64,000 nucleotides of DNA from Pyramidobacter piscolens (GTDB taxonomy: Bacteria; Synergistota; Synergistia; Synergistales; Dethiosulfovibrionaceae), in contig SFDM01000001.1 in the NCBI GenBank assembly GCA_004558205.1, positions 62,001 through 126,000 of the forward strand, read 5' to 3'. Each line of letters begins with the position of its first letter. The first letter of the stretch is position 1. The position numbers and the translations under genes were made by a program. This document shows positions 8,542-16,151 of this stretch, piece after piece. The notes below the pieces were generated by a model that saw only the letters and a list, made by a program, of their open reading frames with translations, had not been told where the DNA came from and ran no database searches.

Positions 8542-9546
8542 ATGAGTGCACTTGCCATTCATAAGGAGCCGACGATTCCTGTCGGAAAGTACAGCAAGGA
8601 ATTGCTGTCGGAGTTGTACAGAAAAATGGTGACCATACGCCTGTTTGAGCAGACGGTGGAATCCCATTTCCTGGCAGGCGAAATCCCGGGCTTCGTCCAC
8701 CTTTACATAGGCGAAGAAGCGATCGCCTCAGGAATCATGGCAAACATGAACGACCGGGACTACATCGAGAGCACCCACCGCGGGCACGGGCATACCATCG
8801 CCAAAGGGGCCGACCTGAACCGCATGATGGCGGAGATTTTCGGCAAATCGACAGGCTACTGCAAGGGAAAGGGCGGTTCCATGCATATCGCCGATTTCAG
8901 CGTGGGCATGCTGGGCGCCAACGGCGTCGTCGGCGGCGGGTACACTCTTGCCGTGGGAGCGGCCCTGGCGACGAAAATGCGCGGCGAAGACCGGGTGTCG
9001 GCGGTGTTCTTCGGCGACGGCGCGTCAAACCGCGGAACCTTTCACGAAGCCCTCAACATGGCGGCGGCATGGAAGCTGCCCGTGCTTTTCGTCTGCGAGA
9101 TGAACCAATGGGCTTCCACGACGCCCTACCGCACCACCACGTCGGTGGAAAACATCGCCGACCGGTGCCAGGGATACTCCATTCCGGGCTATATCGTCGA
9201 CGGCAACGACGTTCTCGCCGTATACGAGGCGGCAAGGGACATCATCGCCGATATCCGCGCGGGCAAGGGCCCCGTCCTGCTGGAGTGCAAAACCTACCGC
9301 ATCAAAGGGCACTTTGTGGGCGACCCTGAGAAGTACCGCACAAAAGAAGAGGTGCAGCATCAGTTTGAGACCAATAATCCCATCGACCGTTTCGAGGAGA
9401 AGGTATTGAAAGCCGGGGTCATGGCTCAAAAGGACCTGGACGGCATCCGCAAAGAAACCGAGCAGCGGATCGCCGCGGCGCTGGAGTTCGCTAAAGAGAG
9501 TCCGGAACCCGCTCCTGAAGCGCTTTTCGAAGATCTTTACGTTTAA
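8542..9546 (+). CDS. acoA: 2-oxo acid/acetoin dehydrogenase E1 alpha subunit
   Basis: A 334-residue thiamine diphosphate-dependent E1 alpha subunit, cytosolic, acting with E1 beta on a 2-oxo acid or acetoin. The TPP/Mg motif begins GDGASNRGTFHEALNMAAAW (about residues 155-175). The region THRGHGHTIAKGAD...GYCKGKGGSMHIADF is typical of acetoin dehydrogenase AcoA and of close pyruvate dehydrogenase homologues. The ATG follows AAGGAGGC. The partner E1 beta gene is 19 bases downstream, while E2 and E3 are about 5.6 kb further on, beyond the TRAP genes. The exact substrate cannot be fixed from sequence; aco is the closest family label. Confidence 0.85.
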   Translation: MSALAIHKEPTIPVGKYSKELLSELYRKMVTIRLFEQTVESHFLAGEIPGFVHLYIGEEAIASGIMANMNDRDYIESTHRGHGHTIAKGADLNRMMAEIFGKSTGYCKGKGGSMHIADFSVGMLGANGVVGGGYTLAVGAALATKMRGEDRVSAVFFGDGASNRGTFHEALNMAAAWKLPVLFVCEMNQWASTTPYRTTTSVENIADRCQGYSIPGYIVDGNDVLAVYEAARDIIADIRAGKGPVLLECKTYRIKGHFVGDPEKYRTKEEVQHQFETNNPIDRFEEKVLKAGVMAQKDLDGIRKETEQRIAAALEFAKESPEPAPEALFEDLYV

Positions 9547-9565
9547 TGAAGGAGGTTCACCGATT

Positions 9566-10543
9566 ATGAAGACCATCACTTTTTCTCAGGCTACTCAAGA
9601 GGCCATGATCGAAGAGATGGAGCGTGATTCCTCCGTATTCGTCATGGGAGAGGACATCGCTCGTCAAGGCGGCATTTTCGGCCAGTTCAAGGAGCTCCCG
9701 GGGCATTTCGGCATCGACCGCGTGCGCGACACGCCCATCAGCGAGACGGCCATCATGGGCGCCGCGGTGGGAGCGGCTTTGGCCGGCATGCGACCCGTAG
9801 CGGACATGCATTTTGCTGATTTCATGCTGGTCTGCGGGGACGAGATCTTCAACCAGCTCGCGAAGGTCCATTACATGTTCGGCGGCCAAAAGACCGTGCC
9901 CGTGGTGCTTCGCGCGCCCGACGGCCTGATCAGCCAGGCGGCGGCCCAGCATTCCCAGATGGTGGAAGGGATTTTCGCGCACATTCCCGGGCTGAAGATC
10001 CTCTCCCCCTCCAATCCCGCCGACGCAAAGGGGCTTCTCAAGTCGGCCATCAGGGACGACAACCCCGTGATCTACTTCGAGCATAAAGCCCTGTTCAGCA
10101 CAAAGGGCGAGGTGCCCGAAGAACCGGATTTCTGCGTGCCCATCGGCAAGGGACGCATCGACAAAGCGGGAAGCGACGTAACCGTGGTTTCCTGGTCCAA
10201 CTGTTTACACACCGTCTGCCAGGATGTGGTGAAACTGGCGGAGAAGGAGGGCATCAGCGTCGAGCTGATCGACCTCCGTACCATCGTCCCCTGGGACAAG
10301 GAGATGGTGCTGGCATCCGTGGCGAAAACAAGCCGCCTCTGCATCGTCCACGAAGCGGTCAAACAGGGCGGTTTTGGCGGGGAGATCGCCGCCACGGTCG
10401 CCGAGGAAGCCATAGGGATGCTGGACGCGCCGATCCTTCGTTTCGGCGCCCCCTTTACGCCCGTCCCCTTCGCCCGCCCTCTGGAACAGGCCTATCGCCT
10501 TTCCGCGGAGAAGATCGTGGCCGGCATCAAAAAAATGTTTTAA
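9566..10543 (+). CDS. acoB: 2-oxo acid/acetoin dehydrogenase E1 beta subunit
   Basis: A 325-residue transketolase-like E1 beta subunit that completes the thiamine diphosphate site with AcoA. The N-terminal FVMGEDIARQGGIFG and the AAQHSQMVEGIFAHIPGLK segments are family hallmarks, and the C-terminal transketolase domain (about 200-320) carries VSVELIDLRTIVPWD-like sequence. The start ATG follows GAAGGAGGTT. A miniature mobile element begins 6 bases after the stop codon, separating this gene from the TRAP genes. Confidence 0.88.
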   Translation: MKTITFSQATQEAMIEEMERDSSVFVMGEDIARQGGIFGQFKELPGHFGIDRVRDTPISETAIMGAAVGAALAGMRPVADMHFADFMLVCGDEIFNQLAKVHYMFGGQKTVPVVLRAPDGLISQAAAQHSQMVEGIFAHIPGLKILSPSNPADAKGLLKSAIRDDNPVIYFEHKALFSTKGEVPEEPDFCVPIGKGRIDKAGSDVTVVSWSNCLHTVCQDVVKLAEKEGISVELIDLRTIVPWDKEMVLASVAKTSRLCIVHEAVKQGGFGGEIAATVAEEAIGMLDAPILRFGAPFTPVPFARPLEQAYRLSAEKIVAGIKKMF

Positions 10544-10549
10544 CCTTTT

Positions 10550-10691
10550 GTGGCGAGAATTCCCCCTGATAGAGATCCACACCCCCGGGGCCCGGGGGGA
10601 TAGCTCGTGAATGCTGGTATGTACAATGTACCTCGAACGCGAAGCCTCCGCCTCTACCGCCTTCTGGCGGTAAGCGGCGGGAGTAGGTCAC
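10550..10691 (+). mobile_element. IS200/IS605-derived miniature element, copy 2
   Basis: A 142 bp element from GTGGCGAGAATTCCCCC to GCGGGAGTAGGTCAC. The segment at about 10626-10670 can be read as MYLEREASASTAFWR followed by TAA, which resembles a TnpB C-terminus. It runs into the right-end hairpin (ACCGCC...GGCGGT). In intact elements this region doubles as the guide-RNA (omega RNA) scaffold. The element is the inverted counterpart of 6891-6998, and the gntR-acoA-acoB block lies between them. No transposase is present. Confidence 0.7.
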
Positions 10692-10790
10692 ACCCGCATA
10701 AAACAAAACGCCGTTTGCAGAAAGGTTTTTCCGGCCTCCATGCGGAAGCCGTCAATTACAATACAACTTGTTGTTGAGGAGGATATTTTT

Positions 10791-11861
10791 ATGAAGAAAT
10801 TCGCAGCAGTGTTGTTCGCCGCTCTCCTAGTCTGTGCAGCCATGCCCGCCTTCGCCGCCTACAAAACCGAGTACAAGCTTGACATTGTCCCCAGCATTAC
10901 CACCGCGTGGGGCCTGGGCGCCCAGTACTTTACCGACCTGGTCAGAGCCCGCACCAACGGCCGGATCAACATCAAGGTCTACCCCAACGCCCAGCTGACC
11001 ACAGGCAAGCAGACCAACGCGTTCATGATGATCCGCAACGGCTCGATCGACTTCGCCTGCCAGTCGTCGATCAACTGGTCGCCTCAGGTCGTTGAGCTGA
11101 ACCTTTTCGCCATGCCTTTCCTCGTGGCCGAACAGCCTGACCGCTACGCGGCTATGGACGCCATCACCGGCGGCAAGAGCGGCGCCATGATCAAAACGGC
11201 CGTGGAGCTCAAGGGCGTCAAGATCCTGGCCTACGGCGAAAACGGCTTCCGCGAGCTGACCAACTCCAAGAGAGAGATCCACACGCCCCAGGACTTCGAG
11301 GGGCTGAAAGTCCGCGTCGTCGGTTCCAAGCTGTTCCTCGACACCTATAAGGCCATGGGCGCCAATCCCATCGCCATGAACTGGTCCGACACCATGACGG
11401 CTCTCCAGCAGGGCGTCGTCGACGGCCAGGAGAACCCCATCAACACCTTCTACCCCGTCAAGGTCTATGAATACAACAAGTACATGCTTGACTGGCACTG
11501 CGTCATCGATCCCACGCTGTTCGCCGTCAACCCCGGCGTCTGGAAATCCTTCTCCAAGGACGACCAGAAGATCGTCGAAGAAGCCGCCAAGGAAGCCGCC
11601 AAGTACCAGATCGCCCTGGCGCGTATCGGCCTCGACGACGGCTGGGCTCACGACTACCTCGCCAAGATGGGCAAGCTGCCCGAAGTAACCGACTGGTATA
11701 AGGAGCTGGCCAAGGTGGGCATGATCGTCACCAAGCTGACGCCCGAACAGACCGCGGCTTTTGCCACTCTGGCCAAGCCCGTCCGCGACGAGTGGTATCC
11801 CAAGTTCCCCAAGATCATGGATCAGGCTGCCGCCGACATGGCCGCCGTCGTCAAGAAGTAG
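10791..11861 (+). CDS. dctP: TRAP transporter solute-binding protein, DctP family
   Basis: A 356-residue periplasmic binding protein with a cleavable signal peptide (MKKFAAVLFAALLVCAAMPA, cut near AFAA). DctP-family features are visible: the NAQLTTGKQ loop, the carboxylate-contacting arginine in FEGLKVRVVGSK, and the LQQGVVDGQENP motif. It should deliver an organic acid to the DctQM permeases just downstream. ATG 10791 has GAGGAGG 8 bases upstream; a longer reading frame from 10740 is unlikely because it precedes the signal peptide. Its position inside the dehydrogenase cluster suggests that it imports that enzyme's substrate. Confidence 0.93.
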   Translation: MKKFAAVLFAALLVCAAMPAFAAYKTEYKLDIVPSITTAWGLGAQYFTDLVRARTNGRINIKVYPNAQLTTGKQTNAFMMIRNGSIDFACQSSINWSPQVVELNLFAMPFLVAEQPDRYAAMDAITGGKSGAMIKTAVELKGVKILAYGENGFRELTNSKREIHTPQDFEGLKVRVVGSKLFLDTYKAMGANPIAMNWSDTMTALQQGVVDGQENPINTFYPVKVYEYNKYMLDWHCVIDPTLFAVNPGVWKSFSKDDQKIVEEAAKEAAKYQIALARIGLDDGWAHDYLAKMGKLPEVTDWYKELAKVGMIVTKLTPEQTAAFATLAKPVRDEWYPKFPKIMDQAAADMAAVVKK

Positions 11862-12307
11862 CCTTTCGTTTTTTTCGCCCATAGAAAAGGGAGCGCCCAG
11901 CCGCGCTCCCTGCCCTTTCAAAAGGGTTGCATCGTTGAAGGGGAATCATATTAATTCCCAATTAAATAGCCAAAGTAACGTCCGGGGCCGGCCTGAGGAA
12001 AATCGGTTCCGCTGCGGACATACTCGGCCCCCATTTAGCGGTCCTGCGCAGCCAGCGGCCCCGATCTTCCTCAGGCCAGCCCCTCAGCTATACTTTGCGT
12101 TTCAGTGAATAAATGTTATCAGTTAAAAAGCGGTGTTTCTTCCCGCGCTCTGTCGGTCTTCTTCGGATGGGTTCTGCCTGGTTTATGCATGCGAACGAAA
12201 GGCGGAGAGACGGGCGTTTCCTTTCGCCGCGCCACTCCCGCTTCACCGCGATTCTGCTCTGTTGAGGCCCTGTCAACTCTCCCTCAGAAAGGAGCAGCGC
12301 TCTTATA
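11862..12307. other. Intergenic region with large imperfect inverted repeat
   Basis: No gene is seen in these 446 bp. Two short hairpins follow dctP (GGGAGCGC...GCGCTCCC at 11889-11910 and CCCTTTCAAAAGGG at 11913-11926), without a convincing T-run. At 11986-12081 there is an imperfect inverted repeat of about 96 bp whose arms contain GGCCTGAGGAAAATCGG and CCGATCTTCCTCAGGCC. These may lower expression of the permeases relative to the abundant binding protein, as is common in TRAP operons. Confidence 0.5.
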
Positions 12308-12778
12308 ATGTTAAAAAAATTCTTTGCTCATTTTGAAGAAATAGTCGGCGCAATCGTCCTGTTCATCATGGTCACCATCACTTTCGTGAACGTGGTGACG
12401 CGTTATGTCATCGTCTATCCTCTTTCGTTCACCGAGGAAGTCACGGTTAATCTGTTCGTGTGGCTCGTGATGGCCGGCACGTCGCTGGCTTTCCGTCAGC
12501 ACGCCAACCTTGCCATGACTTTTGTGTACACCCACCTGCCTGAAAAGCTGCGCAAGGCCTGTTACGGATTTTCCGCCATGTTGACGGTGGTCTTTTTCGG
12601 CCTCCTGATCTGGCTTGGAACCGTTCAGGTTCTGGACGAGATCGAGCTCGACTCGGTCACCGAGTCCCTTGCTATTCCCTCAGCGATCTACTCCTCGGCC
12701 ATTCCCATTTTCTCGATCATCATCCTGATCAGGTTTGCGCAGGCCGCCCGCGAGCTTATCGCCAAGGGCAAATTTTAA
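12308..12778 (+). CDS. dctQ: TRAP transporter small permease DctQ, first copy
   Basis: A 156-residue inner-membrane protein with four predicted transmembrane helices (about 10-32, 47-65, 85-107, 125-147) and the DctQ motif TFVNVVTRYV...SFTEEVTVNLFVW. It bridges the binding protein and DctM in sodium-driven uptake. The ribosome site AAAGGAG is about 13 bases from the start, longer than the 8 bases before the second copy. It is strikingly similar over its whole length to the DctQ at 14337-14807. Stop codon and dctM start are 14 bases apart. Confidence 0.93.
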   Translation: MLKKFFAHFEEIVGAIVLFIMVTITFVNVVTRYVIVYPLSFTEEVTVNLFVWLVMAGTSLAFRQHANLAMTFVYTHLPEKLRKACYGFSAMLTVVFFGLLIWLGTVQVLDEIELDSVTESLAIPSAIYSSAIPIFSIIILIRFAQAARELIAKGKF

Positions 12779-12792
12779 GGAGGCGGGTTACT

Positions 12793-14091
12793 ATGAGCGA
12801 ATTCTTCTCTGATTCTGCGTTCTGGACAATCGTCCTGTTCTTTGTCCCGCTCCTCCTCGGCGTGCCGATCGCCATCTCCCTGGGCATGACTGCCATCGTG
12901 ATCGCCATCGGCTGGGACATGGGCTATCAGATGCTCTCCTACAGCTACTTCTCGGGCATCGCCAAGTTCCCTCTGCTCGCCATCCCCTTCTTCGTCATGG
13001 CCGGCGTCATCATGGAGAAAGTGGGCATCGCCGCGCGCCTGATCGCCCTGATTAAGCAGCTCGTGGGCGACATGGCCGGCGGGCTTGCCGTCGCGACGGT
13101 CCTCGTGGCCGCCTTCTGGGGCGCCGTTTCAGGTTCGGGCCCCGCGACCGTGGCAGCCCTCGGTCTCATTTTGATCCCCGGCATGGTCGAAGCCGGATAC
13201 GACAAGGCCTTCGCGGCCGCCACAGTATCAGTCGCGGCTGGCCTTGCCATCATCATCCCTCCCAGCATCTGCTTTATCGTCTACGGCGACATCATGCAGC
13301 AGTCCATCGGCACACTCTTCGCCGCCGGCGTGTTTCCAGGGCTTGTGGTCGCAGCCTGCCTCTGCGTGGCTGTATACCTTGTGTCGGTCAAACGCGGCTA
13401 CCACGGCGAACCTCGCGGAAACGCGCAGGTTATTTGGAAGACCTTTGTCGACTCACTCTGGGGACTTTTCACGCCCGTTATCATCCTGGGCGGCGTCTAC
13501 GGAGGAATCTTCACGCCTACCGAAGCGGCGGCCGTCGCCGTGTTCTACGGGCTCTTCGTCGGCATGGTGGTCTACCACACCCTGACCTGGAAAGTCTTCT
13601 ACGACATCCTGGTTGACACGGTGGTCTCCACGGCCGTGGTCATGCTCGTGGTCACCTGCGCGGGGCTCTACGGCTGGATCGGCGCCACCATCGGGCTGAT
13701 CGACAAAATCGCCGCCGTGCTTCTGGCGGTCTCCGACAACCCGACGGTCATCCTCCTCATGATCAACGTTATTTTGCTCATCGCGGGAATGCTCCTCGAC
13801 GCTATCTCCATCTGCTACATCTTCCTGCCCATCCTGATGCCCATCATTGCCCACTTCCACTGGGATCCCATCTGGTTCGGCATCATGATGACCGTGAACC
13901 TCGCTATTGGGCAGGTGACGCCGCCTGTCGCCGTCAACCTCTACGTGGGTGCGCGCATCAGCAACCTGACTATCGAAGACATGGTTCCCGATGTGCTGCC
14001 CCAAGTCGTGGCCGCCCTCGTCGCTCTGACGATTATCACACTGTTCCCCACCATCTCCACGATTCTGCCTCATTGGATGGGGCTCATGTGA
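12793..14091 (+). CDS. dctM: TRAP transporter large permease DctM, first copy
   Basis: A 432-residue DctM-type secondary transporter subunit with about 12 membrane segments. The family motifs VSGSGPATVAALGLILIPGM, ATVSVAAGLAIIIPPSICF and GVYGGIFTPTEAAAVAVFYG are intact. The C-terminal MTVNLAIGQVTPPVAVNLYV segment is the second DctM repeat. It forms a Q-M pair with the preceding gene, and a near-identical M protein is encoded at 14824-16122. Confidence 0.95.
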   Translation: MSEFFSDSAFWTIVLFFVPLLLGVPIAISLGMTAIVIAIGWDMGYQMLSYSYFSGIAKFPLLAIPFFVMAGVIMEKVGIAARLIALIKQLVGDMAGGLAVATVLVAAFWGAVSGSGPATVAALGLILIPGMVEAGYDKAFAAATVSVAAGLAIIIPPSICFIVYGDIMQQSIGTLFAAGVFPGLVVAACLCVAVYLVSVKRGYHGEPRGNAQVIWKTFVDSLWGLFTPVIILGGVYGGIFTPTEAAAVAVFYGLFVGMVVYHTLTWKVFYDILVDTVVSTAVVMLVVTCAGLYGWIGATIGLIDKIAAVLLAVSDNPTVILLMINVILLIAGMLLDAISICYIFLPILMPIIAHFHWDPIWFGIMMTVNLAIGQVTPPVAVNLYVGARISNLTIEDMVPDVLPQVVAALVALTIITLFPTISTILPHWMGLM

Positions 14092-14143
14092 CCTTTATGG
14101 ACTGAACGGTAAGGAAGCGCGGACACGCACGTTAAGGCCCTTA

Positions 14144-14190
14144 AGAACACCGGCTCGGGCCGACTCCAAGGTCGCTCATGCCGGTGTTCT
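14144..14190. repeat. Perfect hairpin between the two QM pairs
   Basis: AGAACACCGGC pairs perfectly with GCCGGTGTTCT, and the loop holds a second stem CGAC/GTCG. There is no T-run, so it is not a canonical terminator. It could be a processing or stabilising hairpin, or a scar of the duplication that produced the two permease pairs. Confidence 0.5.
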
Positions 14191-14336
14191 CTACGTGGCG
14201 CCGTCCCCGCCCCCGAGTCAAAACTGGCTGCTTTGCGGTTGTCTGTGGTCAGAGAAAGCCCTGTTTTTATCTTACTTGTTAAGATATCAAATTTTTTGCC
14301 GTTGCCGCACCTTTAATTTTGAAAGGAGCAGCCTTC

Positions 14337-14807
14337 ATGTTGAAGAAATTGTTCGCCCATTTCGAAGAGGTAACGGGAGCGATCACGCTTTTCATCATGG
14401 TCACCATTACCTTCGTGAACGTGGTCACCCGTTATGTCATTGTCTATCCTCTGTCTTTCACCGAGGAAATCACGGTGAATCTGTTCGTATGGCTCGTCAT
14501 GGCCGGCACTTCGCTGGCCTTTCGGCAGAACGCGAACCTCGCCATGACTTTCGTCTACACCCATTTGCCCAAGGGCGCGCGTAAATTCTGTTTCATCTTT
14601 TCTGCGCTGCTCACGGTCGTCTTCTTCGGGCTGTTAACTTGGCTGGGAACCCTGCAGGTCCTGGATGAAATCGAGCTGGGATCGGTGACCGAATCGCTGG
14701 CGATCCCCTCGGCGATCTATTCCGCCGCGGTCCCCCTGTTCTCGGTCGTCATCCTCATCCGCTTCTCTCAGTCTATTCGGGAGTTCGTCGCCAAGGGCAG
14801 CTATTAG
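14337..14807 (+). CDS. dctQ: TRAP transporter small permease DctQ, second copy
   Basis: A 156-residue paralogue of the DctQ at 12308, with the same length and an almost unchanged core (TFVNVVTRYVIVYPLSFTEE). Differences cluster in the third loop (HLPKGARKFCFIFSALLTVV versus HLPEKLRKACYGFSAMLTVV) and the C-terminus. ATG 14337 follows GAAAGGAGC by 8 bases; the in-frame TTG at 14319 lies before that site and is unlikely. The DctM partner starts 16 bases after the stop. Confidence 0.93.
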   Translation: MLKKLFAHFEEVTGAITLFIMVTITFVNVVTRYVIVYPLSFTEEITVNLFVWLVMAGTSLAFRQNANLAMTFVYTHLPKGARKFCFIFSALLTVVFFGLLTWLGTLQVLDEIELGSVTESLAIPSAIYSAAVPLFSVVILIRFSQSIREFVAKGSY

Positions 14808-14823
14808 AGGAGGCCTGTTCGTC

Positions 14824-16122
14824 ATGAGTGATTTTTTTAGCGATTCCGCGTTCTGGACCATCGTCTTGTTTTTCATCCCGCTGTTTTTAGGCGTCCCCAT
14901 CGCCATCTCCCTGGGCATTACGGCCATCGTGGTCGCCCTCGGATGGGACATGGGGTATCAAATGCTGTCCTACAGCTTCTTCTCCGGCATCGCCAAGTTT
15001 CCGCTTCTGGCCATCCCCTTTTTCGTCATGGCCGGTGTCATCATGGAAAAGGTGGGCATCGCCGAGCGCCTTATCCGTCTGATCAAACAGCTCGTCGGCG
15101 ACATGCACGGCGGACTGGCCGTCGCCACGGTGCTCGTGGCCGCTTTCTGGGGCGCCGTGTCTGGCTCCGGCCCCGCCACCGTGGCGGCTCTGGGCCTGAT
15201 CCTCATCCCCGGCATGGTCGAAGCCGGCTACGACAAGCCCTTCGCCGCCGCCGTGGTATCCGTCGCGGCGGGCCTGGCCATCATCATCCCGCCCAGCATC
15301 AGCTTCATCGTCTACGGCGACATCATGCAGCAGTCCATCGGCACCCTTTTCGCCGCCGGAGTTTTCCCCGGCCTTGTAGTGGCCGGCTGTCTCTGTGTCG
15401 CCGTCTACTGGGTTTCGGTCAAACGCGGCTATCGTGGCGAGCCTCGAGGTTCGAGAAAGGACGTATGGAACGCCTTCACGGACGCGCTGTGGGGGCTTTT
15501 TACGCCCGTGGTCATCCTCGGCGGAGTCTACGGCGGCATTTTCACGCCCACCGAAGCCGCGGCCGTCGCCGTGTTCTACGGCCTGTTCGTCGGCATGGCG
15601 GTCTACCACACGCTGACCTGGAAGGTGTTCTACGACATCCTGGTGGACACGGTCATTTCCACGTCGGTGGTCATGCTGGTGGTGACTTGCGCCGGCCTTT
15701 ACGGCTGGATCGGGGCCACCATCGGGCTGATCGACAAGATTGCCGCCGTCCTGCTGGCCGTGTCGGACAACCCCACGATTATCCTGCTGATGATCAACGT
15801 GATTCTGCTGTTTGCGGGCATGCTTTTGGACGCCATCTCCATCAGCTACATTTTTTTACCGATCCTGATGCCCATCATCGCCCATTTCCAGTGGGATCCA
15901 ATCTGGTTCGGCATCATGATGACCGTGAATCTCGCGATCGGGCAGGTGACGCCGCCGGTGGCGGTCAACCTCTACGTGGGAGCGCGCATCAGCGGCCTGT
16001 CCATAGAGGACATGGTGCCCGACGTGCTGCCTCAGCTGGCTGCCGCGCTGATAGGATTGATTTTGATCACTCTTTTCCCCGCGATCGCCACCAGCTTGCC
16101 TCACTGGATGGGTATGATGTAA
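14824..16122 (+). CDS. dctM: TRAP transporter large permease DctM, second copy
   Basis: A 432-residue DctM protein nearly identical in length and sequence to the copy at 12793-14091. The SGSGPATVAALG, PPSISFIVYGDIMQQSIGT and GQVTPPVAVNLYVGARISG motifs are all conserved. Most changes are conservative (for example CYIF to SYIF and NLTIED to GLSIED). Codons differ at many third positions, so the duplication is not recent or has been under selection. Only one DctP lies nearby, so both pairs may share it. E2 begins 29 bases after the stop. Confidence 0.95.
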   Translation: MSDFFSDSAFWTIVLFFIPLFLGVPIAISLGITAIVVALGWDMGYQMLSYSFFSGIAKFPLLAIPFFVMAGVIMEKVGIAERLIRLIKQLVGDMHGGLAVATVLVAAFWGAVSGSGPATVAALGLILIPGMVEAGYDKPFAAAVVSVAAGLAIIIPPSISFIVYGDIMQQSIGTLFAAGVFPGLVVAGCLCVAVYWVSVKRGYRGEPRGSRKDVWNAFTDALWGLFTPVVILGGVYGGIFTPTEAAAVAVFYGLFVGMAVYHTLTWKVFYDILVDTVISTSVVMLVVTCAGLYGWIGATIGLIDKIAAVLLAVSDNPTIILLMINVILLFAGMLLDAISISYIFLPILMPIIAHFQWDPIWFGIMMTVNLAIGQVTPPVAVNLYVGARISGLSIEDMVPDVLPQLAAALIGLILITLFPAIATSLPHWMGMM

Positions 16123-16151
16123 TTTTTTATTGAGAAAGAGGGAATAGGTTC

